Positions 1 through 7,515 are shown, counted from the stretch's first letter. The stretch is DNA of 10,631 nt from Hymenopellis radicata (GCA_015501595.1 JADNRX010001363.1:1-10631), one strand, 5' to 3'. Notes: generated by a model not told the origin, from the letters alone. Numbers and translations: made by a program.

Positions 1-330
1 CGTCACACGTCGCCTCCATGCGTTAGTCGCCCTCCTTGACTCCTCGGGTTCTTCGGGTCGTCTCTGGGGTGTCGTCTTCCTCCCGGGTGCTCTTCTGGCA
101 TGTCGCGACTACTGGGTGGGAGCGGTGTCTGGAGGATGGACTCCGGGCGGGAGGAAGCGTCGTCTTGGCGGATGTCGTCTTCGTGTGGGTGGTCGTCTTC
201 GTCTTCCTGAGCGGATGTGGGGGTCGTCGCGACGGCGTCCTGTTGTCGTTGGCGGAGAGAGGCGTGTCCTTCCTTTCTCGGACTCGACGCCTGAGTGGCA
301 GTGCAGAACGGCTGCCACTCGAGATCAAAT
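1..330 (-). other. Strand-biased low-complexity stretch; possible C-terminal Ser/Thr/Pro/Arg-rich coding piece
   Basis: The plus strand is strongly G/T-rich up to about 325, with many GTCGTC-like words, and the composition then shifts abruptly to A/T-richer DNA. A minus-strand frame at 23-328 stays open for 101 codons and is dominated by Thr, Ser, Pro, Arg and Lys. No family is recognisable, and the plus strand and other minus frames are also open because stop codons are rare in this composition. It could be the end of a low-complexity coding exon or simply biased DNA; the second is at least as likely. Confidence 0.2.
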
Positions 331-770
331 ATCTATGCTACGCTCTGGTATACGACTTCGCAGAATGTACTCTAATCGTAAAATACCAGGCTGGGATACG
401 CTAAGAACAAGACTCGCAATCTAAAAGTGGATATTTAAAAAATCTGCCAAATCCGTAGGGCGGGGATTGAACGTACGTCAAGTTGCCGTATACCGCGTTG
501 ACAAAAGCGGTTTCCGAGCGCTGCAAAGTTCACAATCAGAAGGGGCGACAGTGCAAGGTCAGACTTACTGCTGTTACATATGCGGCCTCGACCCGCATGC
601 AGCCTAGAAAGAGGCTGAACGAATCAAGAATTCGACGTACCCGTGTTCAAGTTCAGCAGCGTTGAAGAACATCTTCATTCAACGAGGCCTTGGCAAAGTC
701 GAGGCTGATGACGAGTTAGACCATGTTGAAGACATCAACGTGCCAGGACTTACAGTGCATGATGTGACCA
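331..770. other. Gene-poor stretch with one intron-like segment
   Basis: No convincing exon is seen. On the minus strand 705-753 has the form of an intron (donor GTAAGTCC, branch-like TCTAAC, acceptor ATCAG, 49 bp), just downstream of the predicted stop of gene B. It may be a further intron of B or of its 3' untranslated region. A GTACGT donor-like site also lies near 637-642 on the minus strand. The rest, including A/T-rich 420-460, shows nothing identifiable. Confidence 0.35.
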
Positions 771-1373
771 TCATGCCATCATAGTCTGCCGGATAGTCAG
801 CGTCAACGAAGAAAGAGAACGAAGGACAGAACATACCTCAGCAAGACGTCGGAAAGACAAGTCAAAGTTAATGCTAAAGTAGTTAGTTAGTAATAAGAAA
901 TGAAGAAAGGTAGACATACTTCATGAGACAGCTAGCGTGAAGAGACGAGGTCGGTGAGGTTAAGCCCCGACGCGTTGACGTGATGGCGGCAGGGACCTAG
1001 ACGACAAGTCAACATCGGTCAAGCACAATCCAAGGAAAAGACAACATACCTTCGAGCAAACGAGCAAGAGACAAGCTCGACTCATGTTGACGGCGTCGAA
1101 ACTAGATCAACGTCAACCGTGGAGACCAATGAGAAAAGCCAACACTAACCAAAGAACGACAAGAGAGTCGATAAACTATAAGAGACGTAAATCAACAAAT
1201 CAACCAACATGGTTGAAAGAAAAAGTTCAACATACCGTGACCTGCGCCGCGCTCGAATTGAACCAAGTCGAACATGCTGGCGGGGTCGTCCCGCGTTCCG
1301 ATGCGATCCCGTGCGAGGCAGCGAGAGCCCTTGAGAAGTCAAATCCCGACACCCCGACATCCTGTTCAACGCG
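771..1373 (-). CDS. Gene B: intron-rich unknown protein, no ATG found in the conserved frame
   Basis: Product not recognised. Predicted minus-strand exons are 1373-1236, 1175-1150, 1101-1050, 996-920, 873-837 and 785-771, with introns of 60, 48, 53, 46 and 51 bp. All introns are GT-AG, most with clear branch sites (TTGAC at 997-1049, ACTAACTAAC at 874-919, GCTGAC at 786-836). Reading phases 0, 2, 0, 2, 0 stay consistent and open across all five junctions to a TGA at 773-771, giving about 114 codons. The second exon of the transcript (first listed here) is 46 codons and reads RVEQDVGVSGFDFSRALAAS at its start. An upstream exon ending at 1420, joined through a 46-bp intron (1374-1419), is open in the same frame but contains no in-frame ATG. 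Gene A has an ATG where B has GTG (1352-1350), so B may have lost its start or use an unseen 5' exon. Short exons and hand-chosen splice sites keep confidence moderate. Confidence 0.45.
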
Positions 1374-1550
1374 CTGAAAATCAACCCAAGTTCGAACATG
1401 ACGGCAAGAGGACACCTACCCGGCGGACACGATGTTGACCTAGCGATCCCGACGTCAAGAGACGACCGACGGCGTCGACATCGTGGTCGTAGTGAGCGTG
1501 AGAGGCGAGTGAGAGTGGGGGGAAAGGAAGAATGGAATGGGGGACACCTC
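1374..1550 (-). other. 5' exon/leader and first intron of gene B
   Basis: From the TATA-like element at 1562-1574 the minus strand runs through a pyrimidine-rich leader (about 1505-1545) into an exon ending at 1420. The intron 1374-1419 starts GTAGGT, has a GGTTGAT-like branch site and ends TTTTCAG. The same layout (pyrimidine-rich leader, TCGGGATCG block, first intron) recurs in gene A at 4851-5035. An ATG at 1482-1480 opens a frame that stops after eight codons, so it is probably not the start. In the frame open across the intron, a TSGS motif is shared with gene A. Confidence 0.4.
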
Positions 1551-2634
1551 GCTGGTCCAGGCTTATATCCCAAAATATCTCGGGCGAGATCCAGATCTGA
1601 GGGAATTAATCCAGTTCGGATTCGAGGGCCATGACGTCGCTGTCGCTAAGCCATCAGTTAGGCTTTGTCAACCGAATCCGCGGAATGTTGGAATTCGCGC
1701 CACACGTAAGTTGGTGTCGGAATGTTGTTGAATTGAAATTGCAAGGAGCCGAACGATGGGGCTGCGAGTAGAGGAATGTTGTAAGAATATCTGGGAGAGG
1801 TATGAGCGAGTCGAGAGGACATTATCAAATCGAACGCACCAAAGTGAGCAAGTCCAAATCGAGATCTCGTCAACGAGAAAAGGTTCCCAAGTCGAACGTT
1901 CGCGGATCCATACGAATGTCGTATCCTTATTCTGGGCTGTGGTAACACCGCCACATAAAGGAAGAAACCATAATCGAGCGAAGGAGGGTTCCACGGCGCG
2001 AACTTCAACATGGCGTAACAATCACAAGACCGCGAGGTCTGCGGATCTCAGAGCATCTAGAATAAAGTCTATTGATAGAAATGAGTCGTCATACGCAAAA
2101 TGGGGGCACATACCGCTGGTGAATGGAAGTCCATTCAGAGTCCGCATGCTGTACAGCGAGTTTTGAATTGTCTTGCCAGGGATTTCGCCCTGAATTAAGC
2201 ATCCAGAGTATTGTATCCGCAAGCTCCTTTAACGCCGAGGAGAGATTCCCCACAGAAATGGTCGTCCAGATCGAAACGGGATGGGGGATAGAGGCAAGGA
2301 TGAAGGCCGCGTCACCCTTCCCAGGCTGTCGGCCCCGACGCGATAAGATTGAGTTGCAAGTGCCGCGTCATAGATAGCTGAACTCGAAATTGACGGAAGC
2401 GGAATGCGAGGTGACCGTCAAAAGTGGAAGGGGACGCGTTGTCGCTCCCAGAGAACCGTCGGGATGTCAAGCGAGAGTTTTGAAGAGAATATCCCGATAC
2501 AAGAGAGGCGCGCGCAGGACGAGAGAAAGTCAGAATTTGTTAGACACGAGAACTTGAACTCGACGTGGTGAGGGTATGAGAACAAGTCACGTCGATCGCT
2601 CGGGTTTGCCCGAATAGGAACTTGCGCTCAAATC
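1378..2634. repeat. Duplicated divergent intergenic module, copy 1
   Basis: This region and 4850-6130 are clearly related along their whole length, in the same order and orientation. Anchors include the TATA block (1560-1600 with 5038-5077), an identical 25-bp block at 1981-2005 and 5462-5486, and the GAGATCTCGTCAACG block near 1861 and 5342. Spacing is nearly constant: about 1.05 kb from TATA to the right edge in copy 1 and 1.08 kb in copy 2. Copy 1 separates gene B (minus) from gene C (plus), so it probably holds a bidirectional promoter. No convincing gene lies within it, although one 52-codon frame is conserved between the copies (1850-2005). Confidence 0.85.
1562..1574 (-). promoter_or_regulatory. 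TATA-like core promoter of gene B
   Basis: On the minus strand this reads TTTGGGATATAAG. It sits 80 bp or so upstream of the gene B leader and exon. The same 13-mer lies at 5039-5051 at the equivalent place ahead of gene A, inside a longer conserved block. Position, orientation and conservation make a TATA element the simplest reading; transcription start data would be needed to confirm it. Confidence 0.5.
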
Positions 2635-3237
2635 ATGACCTCGCTTCGACACTCCTCAATGACGACGACCTCTGGACTTCCCGTGGACTATTCGGCGCAC
2701 TGGAATAGTGTTGCCGTCATCAACACAATCGGCAATTTCAGGTAAGCTTTCATTCAGAATGGTTTTCGGCTTACTGCGAATTAGGTTTTCTGTATCCTTC
2801 CTCGCGACGTGCACAAGAAGCCGATAGGCACGTAACGAGAGGACCGCGTGTTATGGTGAGCACCGAGTGCGGATCCTTGTGTCACCTTTGAACTTTATTC
2901 AATGTGCCTAGGAACATAGTAGTGCGGCTCTGGAGCACTCCATCTTAAGTCTCCAGCTCGTTCTTCTGTTCAAATTTTAGATTTCTCAGGGTTCTGTTTA
3001 CTACGCCGGATGTAACTACGCTAGGAAGCTTCGCTCGACTTGTATTCTACTGCTCTCTGCGTGTACGGTGCCGAAGCCCCGTCTTTGAATACCAAAATCA
3101 ACTTCGTCCCTCCCGACTCAACCATCGCTTGTCAGTGTCGTTCACGCGACAATTCTCTCCACGAGTCACCGGCGACATTCTCGCCTTACGGCTCGTGTCG
3201 TGTCCTGGGCCTTCCCACACCTACTTCAACTACATAA
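2635..3237 (+). CDS. Gene C: intron-containing unknown protein
   Basis: Product not recognised. The first exon is 2635-2741, from ATG to a CAG|GTAAGC donor, and is open for 35 codons; it ends with the motif NTIGNFR, which is partly matched in gene D (ETIGIWR). Intron 1 is 2742-2784 (branch-like CTTAC, acceptor TTAG). A second intron-like segment is 2856-2911 (GTGAGC to CCTAG). A last exon, 3025-3237, follows a TAACTAC...CTAG acceptor and is open for 70 codons to TAA; it begins EASLDLYSTALCVYGAEAPS and matches the D exon beginning CRILFDFYSNHSLPVKIAP. The middle exons are unclear: with the simplest acceptor for intron 1 the frame stops at 2825-2827, so either the splice choice is wrong or the gene is damaged. 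The start lies at the right edge of the divergent module, and the stop is only 18 bp from a possible gene A stop on the other strand. Confidence 0.4.
3025..3237 (+). CDS. Last exon of gene C
   Basis: This is the best-supported part of C. It is open for 70 codons, with a preceding intron-like 3' end (TAACTACGCTAG at 3013-3024) and a TAA at 3235-3237. The conserved core LDLYSTALCV...APSLNTK corresponds to FDFYSNHSLPV...APLYPKS in D, in the same frame. The tail is rich in Ser, Thr and Pro and contains four Cys residues. No domain is recognised. Confidence 0.45.
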   Translation, partial: EASLDLYSTALCVYGAEAPSLNTKINFVPPDSTIACQCRSRDNSLHESPATFSPYGSCRVLGLPTPTSTT

Positions 3238-3255
3238 CTAGTTACTCATTCTACA

Positions 3256-3638
3256 TTACTGTACATCTGTTGCAGTCTCGTTAGTAGGGTACACCACACC
3301 ACCAACAGCAGCTTACCTTCTGTATCTACAGCGTCAATCAACTGGTCTATCTGCCAAAAACAAGTTAGTAAGTCTACTTTCGGGGTAACAAAAGTGTTAC
3401 CTCGTAAAGTAGTCGAAAGCCGAGACGCTTGTAGCCGCATCTATCGCTATGTAATCGTCAGAATCTGCACATTGAGCTTTGCCCGAATCTTACTTCCTTC
3501 GCCGGCACCTCCGCGTAAGAGACCAGTCGAATCGTGCGTGTTCTATAGCTGAGTTAACCGTTAGTTCAAAAGGCGAACAAGAAGGACAGTCAGACGCTTA
3601 CCAGGCCGTCCAAGTTGTCATTCACGCAACTCTCGTTT
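3256..3638 (-). other. Intron-dense 3' portion downstream of gene A
   Basis: Four further minus-strand introns have textbook signals: 3601-3549 (GTAAGC, CTAAC, CTCAG), 3493-3447 (GTAAGA, CTGAC, ATAG), 3400-3351 (GTAACA, TACTAAC, GGCAG) and 3316-3267 (GTAAGC, CTAAC, ACAG). Exons between them are about 37, 55, 46 and 34 nt. The 46- and 34-nt exons join in one open frame (ending YE|IDQLIDAVDTE) and would stop at TAA 3258-3256, 18 bp from the gene C stop. I could not join all these exons to upstream gene A in a single open frame, so they may be alternatively spliced 3' exons, a separate small gene, or decayed coding sequence. Confidence 0.45.
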
Positions 3639-4842
3639 CTGTTTCAAAGTAAATGTCAACTCATTTGCATGACAACTGGTCATGACATGCTTACCGTACG
3701 CGTCGAGCTTCGAACAACCTGATTCACGAAAGGAGACGGTCAGCGCATAAAGGAGGAAATGAACGGAAAGACTTACCTGCGGCGTGATCCTGAAATCGAC
3801 TCAGAATCCGATGAGCGTCATCGCAAGGGAAGTACTTGCTAGATCCTTCACAATTGTATGAACAATCAGAGACATCGCGAACGAAGGAAACTTGACCACG
3901 TACCGGTAGGAGAAGACTTTGCGACTCACAGTCAGTCGGCAATGAACAGCGCTGTCAATGTTGATGAGGACCTGTTAATGAAGAAAAAGCTCATTAACAT
4001 CTGAGACGAACGTGAACATGGTGAGGACATACAAGACAACGAATGATGATAGTCGAGTCGTCGACGATGACCTTGATGAAAGGTGACTCGATGATCAAGT
4101 AAATGAAGGATGAGACTTACCAACAACGGCGGCGACGAAGACTCGACGTCGACAAAGGCAAGAGGTTGATGTGGGGGTCGATGACTGCAACTTGCAAGTT
4201 GTTAGTACGTTGAACCGACGACACGGGGGAAGGTAAACTTACCTCGACGATGAGCCGAAATAGAACCAAAGTCCAACGGTAAGGCTACATGTAAGTAGTT
4301 AGTGAAGCATGAACACTTGATAGAAGAAAGATGAACATATGAGGTCGAGACGTCGGCGAAGGCTTGACAGTGTCCAACGAAGGACAAGACCAACATCGAC
4401 GTCCTGCCGAATCCCGATGACGACGAGGTGGTCGACGTCTAGACACAAGGCGATGTCAACAACATTGTTAACAATGAGTAAGACCGTAACTGACCGGTAC
4501 GTAGTCGAGGAAGAGGGTAAAGAGTCCGTGATCAAAGTCTTGAATGGATGAGTCGATGTGGCTAAGCAAAGGTAACTCAAAGAACAATCAATCCGAACAT
4601 GGACCTACCGTGGTCAGCAAAATCAACGTCGTCGAGTCACATCGCAGTTGAAGTCGTCGGTGATGTCGGTGGGAAGTGCGTCGGGCGAGAGTCATGGCTA
4701 GACAAAAGTCACGCAGCCTGCAAAGCACGTCCGCATGGCATTGGTTCGAGGTTGAACACCATGGCAAGAAATAGCTTACCGAGGGCGGCGGCGCCGTTTC
4801 GAGTGACGTCTGGCAATACTGCGAGAATGCCAAATCCAACAT
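3622..4842 (-). CDS. Gene A: ten-exon unknown protein
   Basis: Product not recognised. From ATG at 4842-4840 (MLDLAFSQYCQTSLETAPPP), exons 4842-4609, 4538-4501, 4438-4337, 4284-4243, 4184-4121, 4071-4033, 3971-3904, 3838-3777, 3718-3695 and 3638-3622 form one frame of about 229 codons ending TGA. The intervening introns are 49-70 bp and GT-AG. The clearest are 4285-4336 (CACTAAC), 4185-4242 (TACTAAC) and 3719-3776 (GCTGAC). Weaker choices are the acceptor at 4539-4540, the acceptor at 4072-4073 and the GTTCAT donor at 4336. A hydrophobic acidic core reads LLVIVDDSTIIIRCLVLINI across the 4072-4120 and 3972-4032 introns. An upstream non-coding exon (about 5015-4905) and intron (4904-4851, GTGAGT to GCAG) place the start in the second exon, as in gene B. 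Exon composition is uneven, with Arg/Pro-rich parts, so some exons may be wrong. Confidence 0.42.
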
Positions 4843-4850
4843 CCCGACAC

Positions 4851-5035
4851 CTGCACAACGATGAGCGGAAAGTTCAACATGGCCGCCTTAAGGAAATGAC
4901 TCACCTCGACAAGACGAGTCGACGATCCCGACGTAGGCGGCAGCACAGCGACGTCGTAGTCAGAGCCATAGTGGTCGTGGTGAGGTCGAAGTGGGGGAAG
5001 AGGAAGAAAGGAAATGGGGGATTATCCTGACGCCC
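4851..5035 (-). other. Leader, first exon and first intron of gene A
   Basis: Downstream of the TATA-like element the minus strand has a pyrimidine-rich leader (about 4985-5025), then an exon ending at 4905 (GTCGAG|GTGAGT) and a 54-bp intron ending GTGCAG at 4851. The layout and several sequence blocks match gene B. An ATG at 4969-4967 also opens a frame into exon 2 (MALTTTSLCC) and is an alternative start, but the frame alignable with gene B exon 2 is the one starting at 4842. Confidence 0.4.
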
Positions 5036-5038
5036 TGG

Positions 5039-5051
5039 CTTATATCCCAAA
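5039..5051 (-). promoter_or_regulatory. TATA-like core promoter of gene A
   Basis: Minus-strand TTTGGGATATAAG, identical to the element ahead of gene B and embedded in a conserved block (GGCTTATATCCCAAAAT on the plus strand, followed by CGGGCGAGATCCAGATCTG). It lies about 70 bp upstream of the first recognisable exon sequence of gene A. Confidence 0.5.
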
Positions 5052-6130
5052 ATGATTCGGGCGAGATCCAGATCTGCGAGGCTCCGTGGAGATGGGTATT
5101 AGAGCGGAGTGACGTGGTCGTTTCTAGGGCGTCCATTTAAGTTTGCGAACCCGAATTAGTCGAATGTTGGAATCGACGCCACACGTAAGTTGGTGTTTTG
5201 AATGTCGTTGAATTGAAAGTATGAAGAGCCGAATAATAGAGAGGCGAGTCGAGGAATAGTGAGAGAAGATCTGAGAAATGTATGAGCTCGTTGAGACGAG
5301 ACGTTAATCACAACATGAACGCACCTCCCCAAGTCCGAATCGAGATCTCGTCAACGCGAAAGGTTTCCGAGGTCGAACGTTCGCGAATCCACATGCTTGA
5401 CTCAGTCGTAACCCAGGCCATGGTAACACCGCCACGTAAATAAAGAAGCCATAACGAAAAGAAGGAGGGTTCCACGGCGCGAACTTGCTCCTGGCGCTAA
5501 AATCACCAGACCGCGAGATCTGCGGATCCATGCGGTCGCAAATGGAGTCTATTGAAATGCGTCAGCGCTGCCGATAAACAGAAGGGTTACGTTCCTGTTT
5601 GTTGAATGTAAATCCACCTGAGTGCCTTAGACCAGAATTCCAGAGCCCAGCCTATTCTGCGAGGATAATACGACGTCAATTAAAGTATACAAATGCGCAA
5701 TTAACGCCGCCGAGGAGATTTCCAAGAAAGATGACGTCCGGGAAAATCGAGATGAGGGATGGAGGCAAGTGTGCAAGGCCGCGTCAGCGCCCCAGTCCAA
5801 GTTCCCAGGCTGCCGGTCCCGACACGATAAGATTGCCTTCAAGAGGCACCCGCAGCGCTCGTCATAGATAATATAAGTCGAAGTTAACGGCAACGGAACG
5901 CGAGGTCAAGGTAAAAAGCAGAATAAGACGCGTTTAACGCGTTGTCGCGCCCCTAGGACCGTCGGGATATGTGACGGGAATCTTGAAGAGTAAATTCCGA
6001 ACCGGGAGAGGCACATGCAGGTGAAGAGACAGTCAGAATTTATTGGACGTGAGAATTTGAGGTCGGCGTGGTGAGAGTACCAGCACAAGTCCCGTCGATC
6101 ACTCGGTTAGTCCGAATTGGGACTTGCTCT

Positions 6131-6138
6131 CTTACCAC
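6131..6138. repeat. Left 8-bp target-site duplication
   Basis: CTTACCAC here is repeated exactly at 9527-9534. The two copies flank the inserted element directly, and only one equivalent stretch exists at the paralogous site near 2625-2634. Confidence 0.8.
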
Positions 6139-6222
6139 AACCATTGCAGCAAGCATTACCATAAATCTCTGGTTATAATCACAGAGGCATTTTCCATATC
6201 CTGTGCTTATAACACCCATCGA
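6139..6222 (+). repeat. Left terminal inverted repeat
   Basis: Read inward, this aligns with the reverse complement of 9443-9526. Shared landmarks in order are CCATTGC/CCATGC near the tip, TGGTTATAATCAC/TGGTTACAACCAC at about position 32-44, TTTCCATA, and GTGCTTATAACACC/GTGGTTAGAACCACC. The landmark offsets from the tips agree to within one base or so, which is why the element is taken to start at 6139. The outermost bases differ (AACC here, CAGGCC on the right), so this tip looks mutated. Confidence 0.65.
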
Positions 6223-6232
6223 GTAGCCATGC

Positions 6233-6250
6233 ATTAGTGCAAATTAGTGC
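6233..6250 (+). repeat. Short subterminal direct repeat
   Basis: ATTAGTGC occurs at 6233-6240 and 6243-6250, a 10-bp period just inside the left terminal repeat. No equivalent was noticed at the right end. Confidence 0.5.
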
Positions 6251-6813
6251 TTATTAACAGCCAGAGGCCCGCCTACATTTGGGAGGTTCCCGGCACTAGC
6301 CTTGAGCCAAAAACTCCCATATTCGTTACATGAAGGCCACGGTAACACTTGATTAAGCAGCGAGACATATAGGGTAATTAAAAAATTGTCCAAATCTGGA
6401 CAGCTAGCAGGTATATACGGTGCGCCTAGAACGCTGCCCACGGCGGCGAAGCTGGGAGAATTGAAGGAGTGTATGGATGATATCAGAGGCATGGCGTTAT
6501 GATATTTTGGACTGGCGCGAGGCGCACAATTGTGCGCCTCGCATACCAGGCTCAAAAATGCAGCGGAAACATGGAAAATGGTCCATGCGCAGCGTTGGCA
6601 ATGCCGCCGCCGACAATGGATGGAATTGGCTTGCACAGAGGATTGAGGAGGAGGGTAGAATGGATAATTCCCCCTCGGAGGATTCGAACCTCCCGAGCTA
6701 CCCTTTAGCGGGGGGATTTGATGGTGGATGGAATGTGCGGTGATATGAGTGCGCCGTTGTTTTGTTTGCCTCCCTTGTTGCGTTCGCGTCGTCGTTGCGG
6801 TCGACACCGCCAC
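6244..6813 (-). CDS. Doubtful 189-codon reading frame inside the element
   Basis: This is the longest stop-free frame of the window. Its C-terminal third (6244-6480) has ordinary mixed composition (for example NSPSFAAVGSVLGAPYIPAS, ending PLAVNKH). The N-terminal two thirds run through the 26-bp dyad at 6517-6542 and the tRNA-like core at 6669-6716, which argues against a functional gene in that part. I recognise no transposase motif or other domain. The most that can be supported is a fragment of an old reading frame in 6244-6480. Confidence 0.2.
   Translation of the reverse strand: MAVSTATTTRTQQGRQTKQRRTHITAHSIHHQIPPLKGSSGGSNPPRGNYPFYPPPQSSVQANSIHCRRRHCQRCAWTIFHVSAAFLSLVCEAHNCAPRASPKYHNAMPLISSIHSFNSPSFAAVGSVLGAPYIPASCPDLDNFLITLYVSLLNQVLPWPSCNEYGSFWLKASAGNLPNVGGPLAVNKH
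6517..6542. repeat. Perfect 26-bp palindrome
   Basis: Thirteen bases on each side are exactly complementary, with left arm GCGAGGCGCACAA and centre between 6529 and 6530. CTGG (6512-6515) and CCAG (6546-6549) extend it after a small internal loop. It occupies the same place in its unit as the dyad at 7145-7166. Confidence 0.9.
6669..6716 (-). ncRNA. tRNA-like mini-structure, copy 1
   Basis: On the minus strand there is a perfect T-arm (stem GGAGG/CCTCC, loop TTCGAAT) matching the B-box consensus. It is preceded by a GCTA/TAGC hairpin with loop AAGGG (6697-6709). A C-rich strand (6710-6715) can pair with GAGGGGG after the T-arm (6670-6676). This resembles a tRNA reduced to acceptor stem, one short arm and T-arm. 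I find no D-arm, A-box or anticodon arm, so it is not called a tRNA gene. It could be a remnant of a tRNA-derived sequence or a tRNA-like signal carried by the element. Confidence 0.4.
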
Positions 6814-7144
6814 CGATTTAGACGTGTCACGATCGTTTCTCGACAGGTATAAGATGGCTGCCTGTCGACCAGGGCTTACGCTGGAAAGCGGCGTTGGTGA
6901 CCATTGCTACGGCATGTGAAAATTTAGCAACGAAGCCAATGAAAACCACGGAAACGACAATGCACCTCGCGTGTCGTCGTCGCTGACAGCGACGACGACG
7001 ATGGTCTCCAGCTGACTGACGACACCCCACAATTGTCTCTGTCACCGCAGTCTCCTAGCCATGGAGGCACAGAAGAACTGAAATTCGAGTGGGAGAAAAG
7101 AGTGCAATGCAAATAATCGGACGAACGCTTTGGACTCCGCCCGA

Positions 7145-7166
7145 CGCACGGACCATGGTCCGTGCG
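7145..7166. repeat. Perfect 22-bp palindrome
   Basis: Eleven bases on each side are exactly complementary, with left arm CGCACGGACCA. It is positionally equivalent to 6517-6542. The outer GCAC/GTGC arms are shared but the centre differs (GGACCATGGTCC here, AATT there). Confidence 0.9.
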
Positions 7167-7268
7167 CGCATATTACGTCGCTCATGCGGGATGGCGATGG
7201 CGCCGCTCAACAGAGCAGCGCACGCCGACCCAGCATACGATCGATTAGGTGCTGGCAGGATAGAATAT

Positions 7269-7316
7269 TCCCTCGGAGGATTCGAACCTCCCGAGGCTAC
7301 CCTTTAGCGAGGGGGA
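7269..7316 (-). ncRNA. tRNA-like mini-structure, copy 2
   Basis: Same layout as copy 1: identical T-arm at 7275-7291, identical GCTA/TAGC hairpin at 7296-7308, and CCCCCTC (7309-7315 on the minus strand) able to pair with GAGGG (7270-7274). The outer stem is shortened to five pairs by loss of two bases relative to copy 1. The core is far better conserved than its flanks. Confidence 0.4.
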
Positions 7317-7515
7317 TTTGATGGTGGATGGGCCAAATATACAACGAGATGATAAAATCGAATTCGCCGTCGTTTCGTCAGCTGGCGAGTCCGCCGTCAT
7401 TTTGTTCGTCGCCGCCACTTCAGACGTGGGTTGGTGGCGCGATCCTTGTGAGATATTGGAATGAAGATAGCTGCCTGCCGACCAGGGCTTACGCCGAGAA
7501 GAGACGTTGGTGTCG

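Larger units (their letters stand above)
4850..6130. repeat. Duplicated divergent intergenic module, copy 2
   Basis: This is the diverged counterpart of 1378-2634. Similarity runs up to the block GGACTTGCTCT at 6120-6130 (GGAACTTGCGCTC in copy 1) and then stops abruptly. It resumes at about 9535, where ACGACCTCG matches ATGACCTCG at the start of gene C. The gap is exactly filled by the inserted element and its target duplication. One aligned 156-bp segment (5331-5486 with 1850-2005) has 33 differences and no indel by my count. Confidence 0.85.
6505..6900 (+). repeat. Internal duplicated unit, copy 1
   Basis: This is related in order and orientation to 7129-7515. Anchors are TTTGGACT before a dyad (6506 and 7129), the tRNA-like core (6669-6716 and 7269-7316), an identical 21-bp block at 6711-6731 and 7311-7331, and the block GCTGCCTGTCGACCAGGGCT near 6857 (GCTGCCTGCCGACC... 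near 7470). Between anchors the copies have diverged strongly. Confidence 0.75.
7129..7515 (+). repeat. Internal duplicated unit, copy 2
   Basis: Second copy of the unit at 6505-6900, offset by 600-625 bp. It has its own perfect dyad (7145-7166) and tRNA-like core. A match to TTACGCTGGAAAGCGGCGTTG continues to about 7512. Confidence 0.75.

Noticed and set aside
36..424. Plus-strand open frames of 122 and 102 codons.
   Set aside because: They arise from G/T-rich DNA with few stops, are dominated by Val, Gly and Arg, and overlap open frames on the other strand.
440..490. Minus-strand GTTCAATCC (B-box-like) followed by a T6 run, suggesting a tRNA gene.
   Set aside because: The flanking bases do not form a T-stem, and no A-box or acceptor pairing was found.
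1145..1573. 142-codon minus-strand frame overlapping gene B.
   Set aside because: It runs through the predicted introns and is Arg/Ser-rich. The spliced frame with consistent phases explains the donor and branch sites better.
4740..4776. GTAAGC in gene A exon 2 as a splice donor.
   Set aside because: Reading through it gives a longer open frame that aligns with gene B exon 2 (CSTSN against CSTWFNS), while splicing from it leads to weaker or stopped frames.
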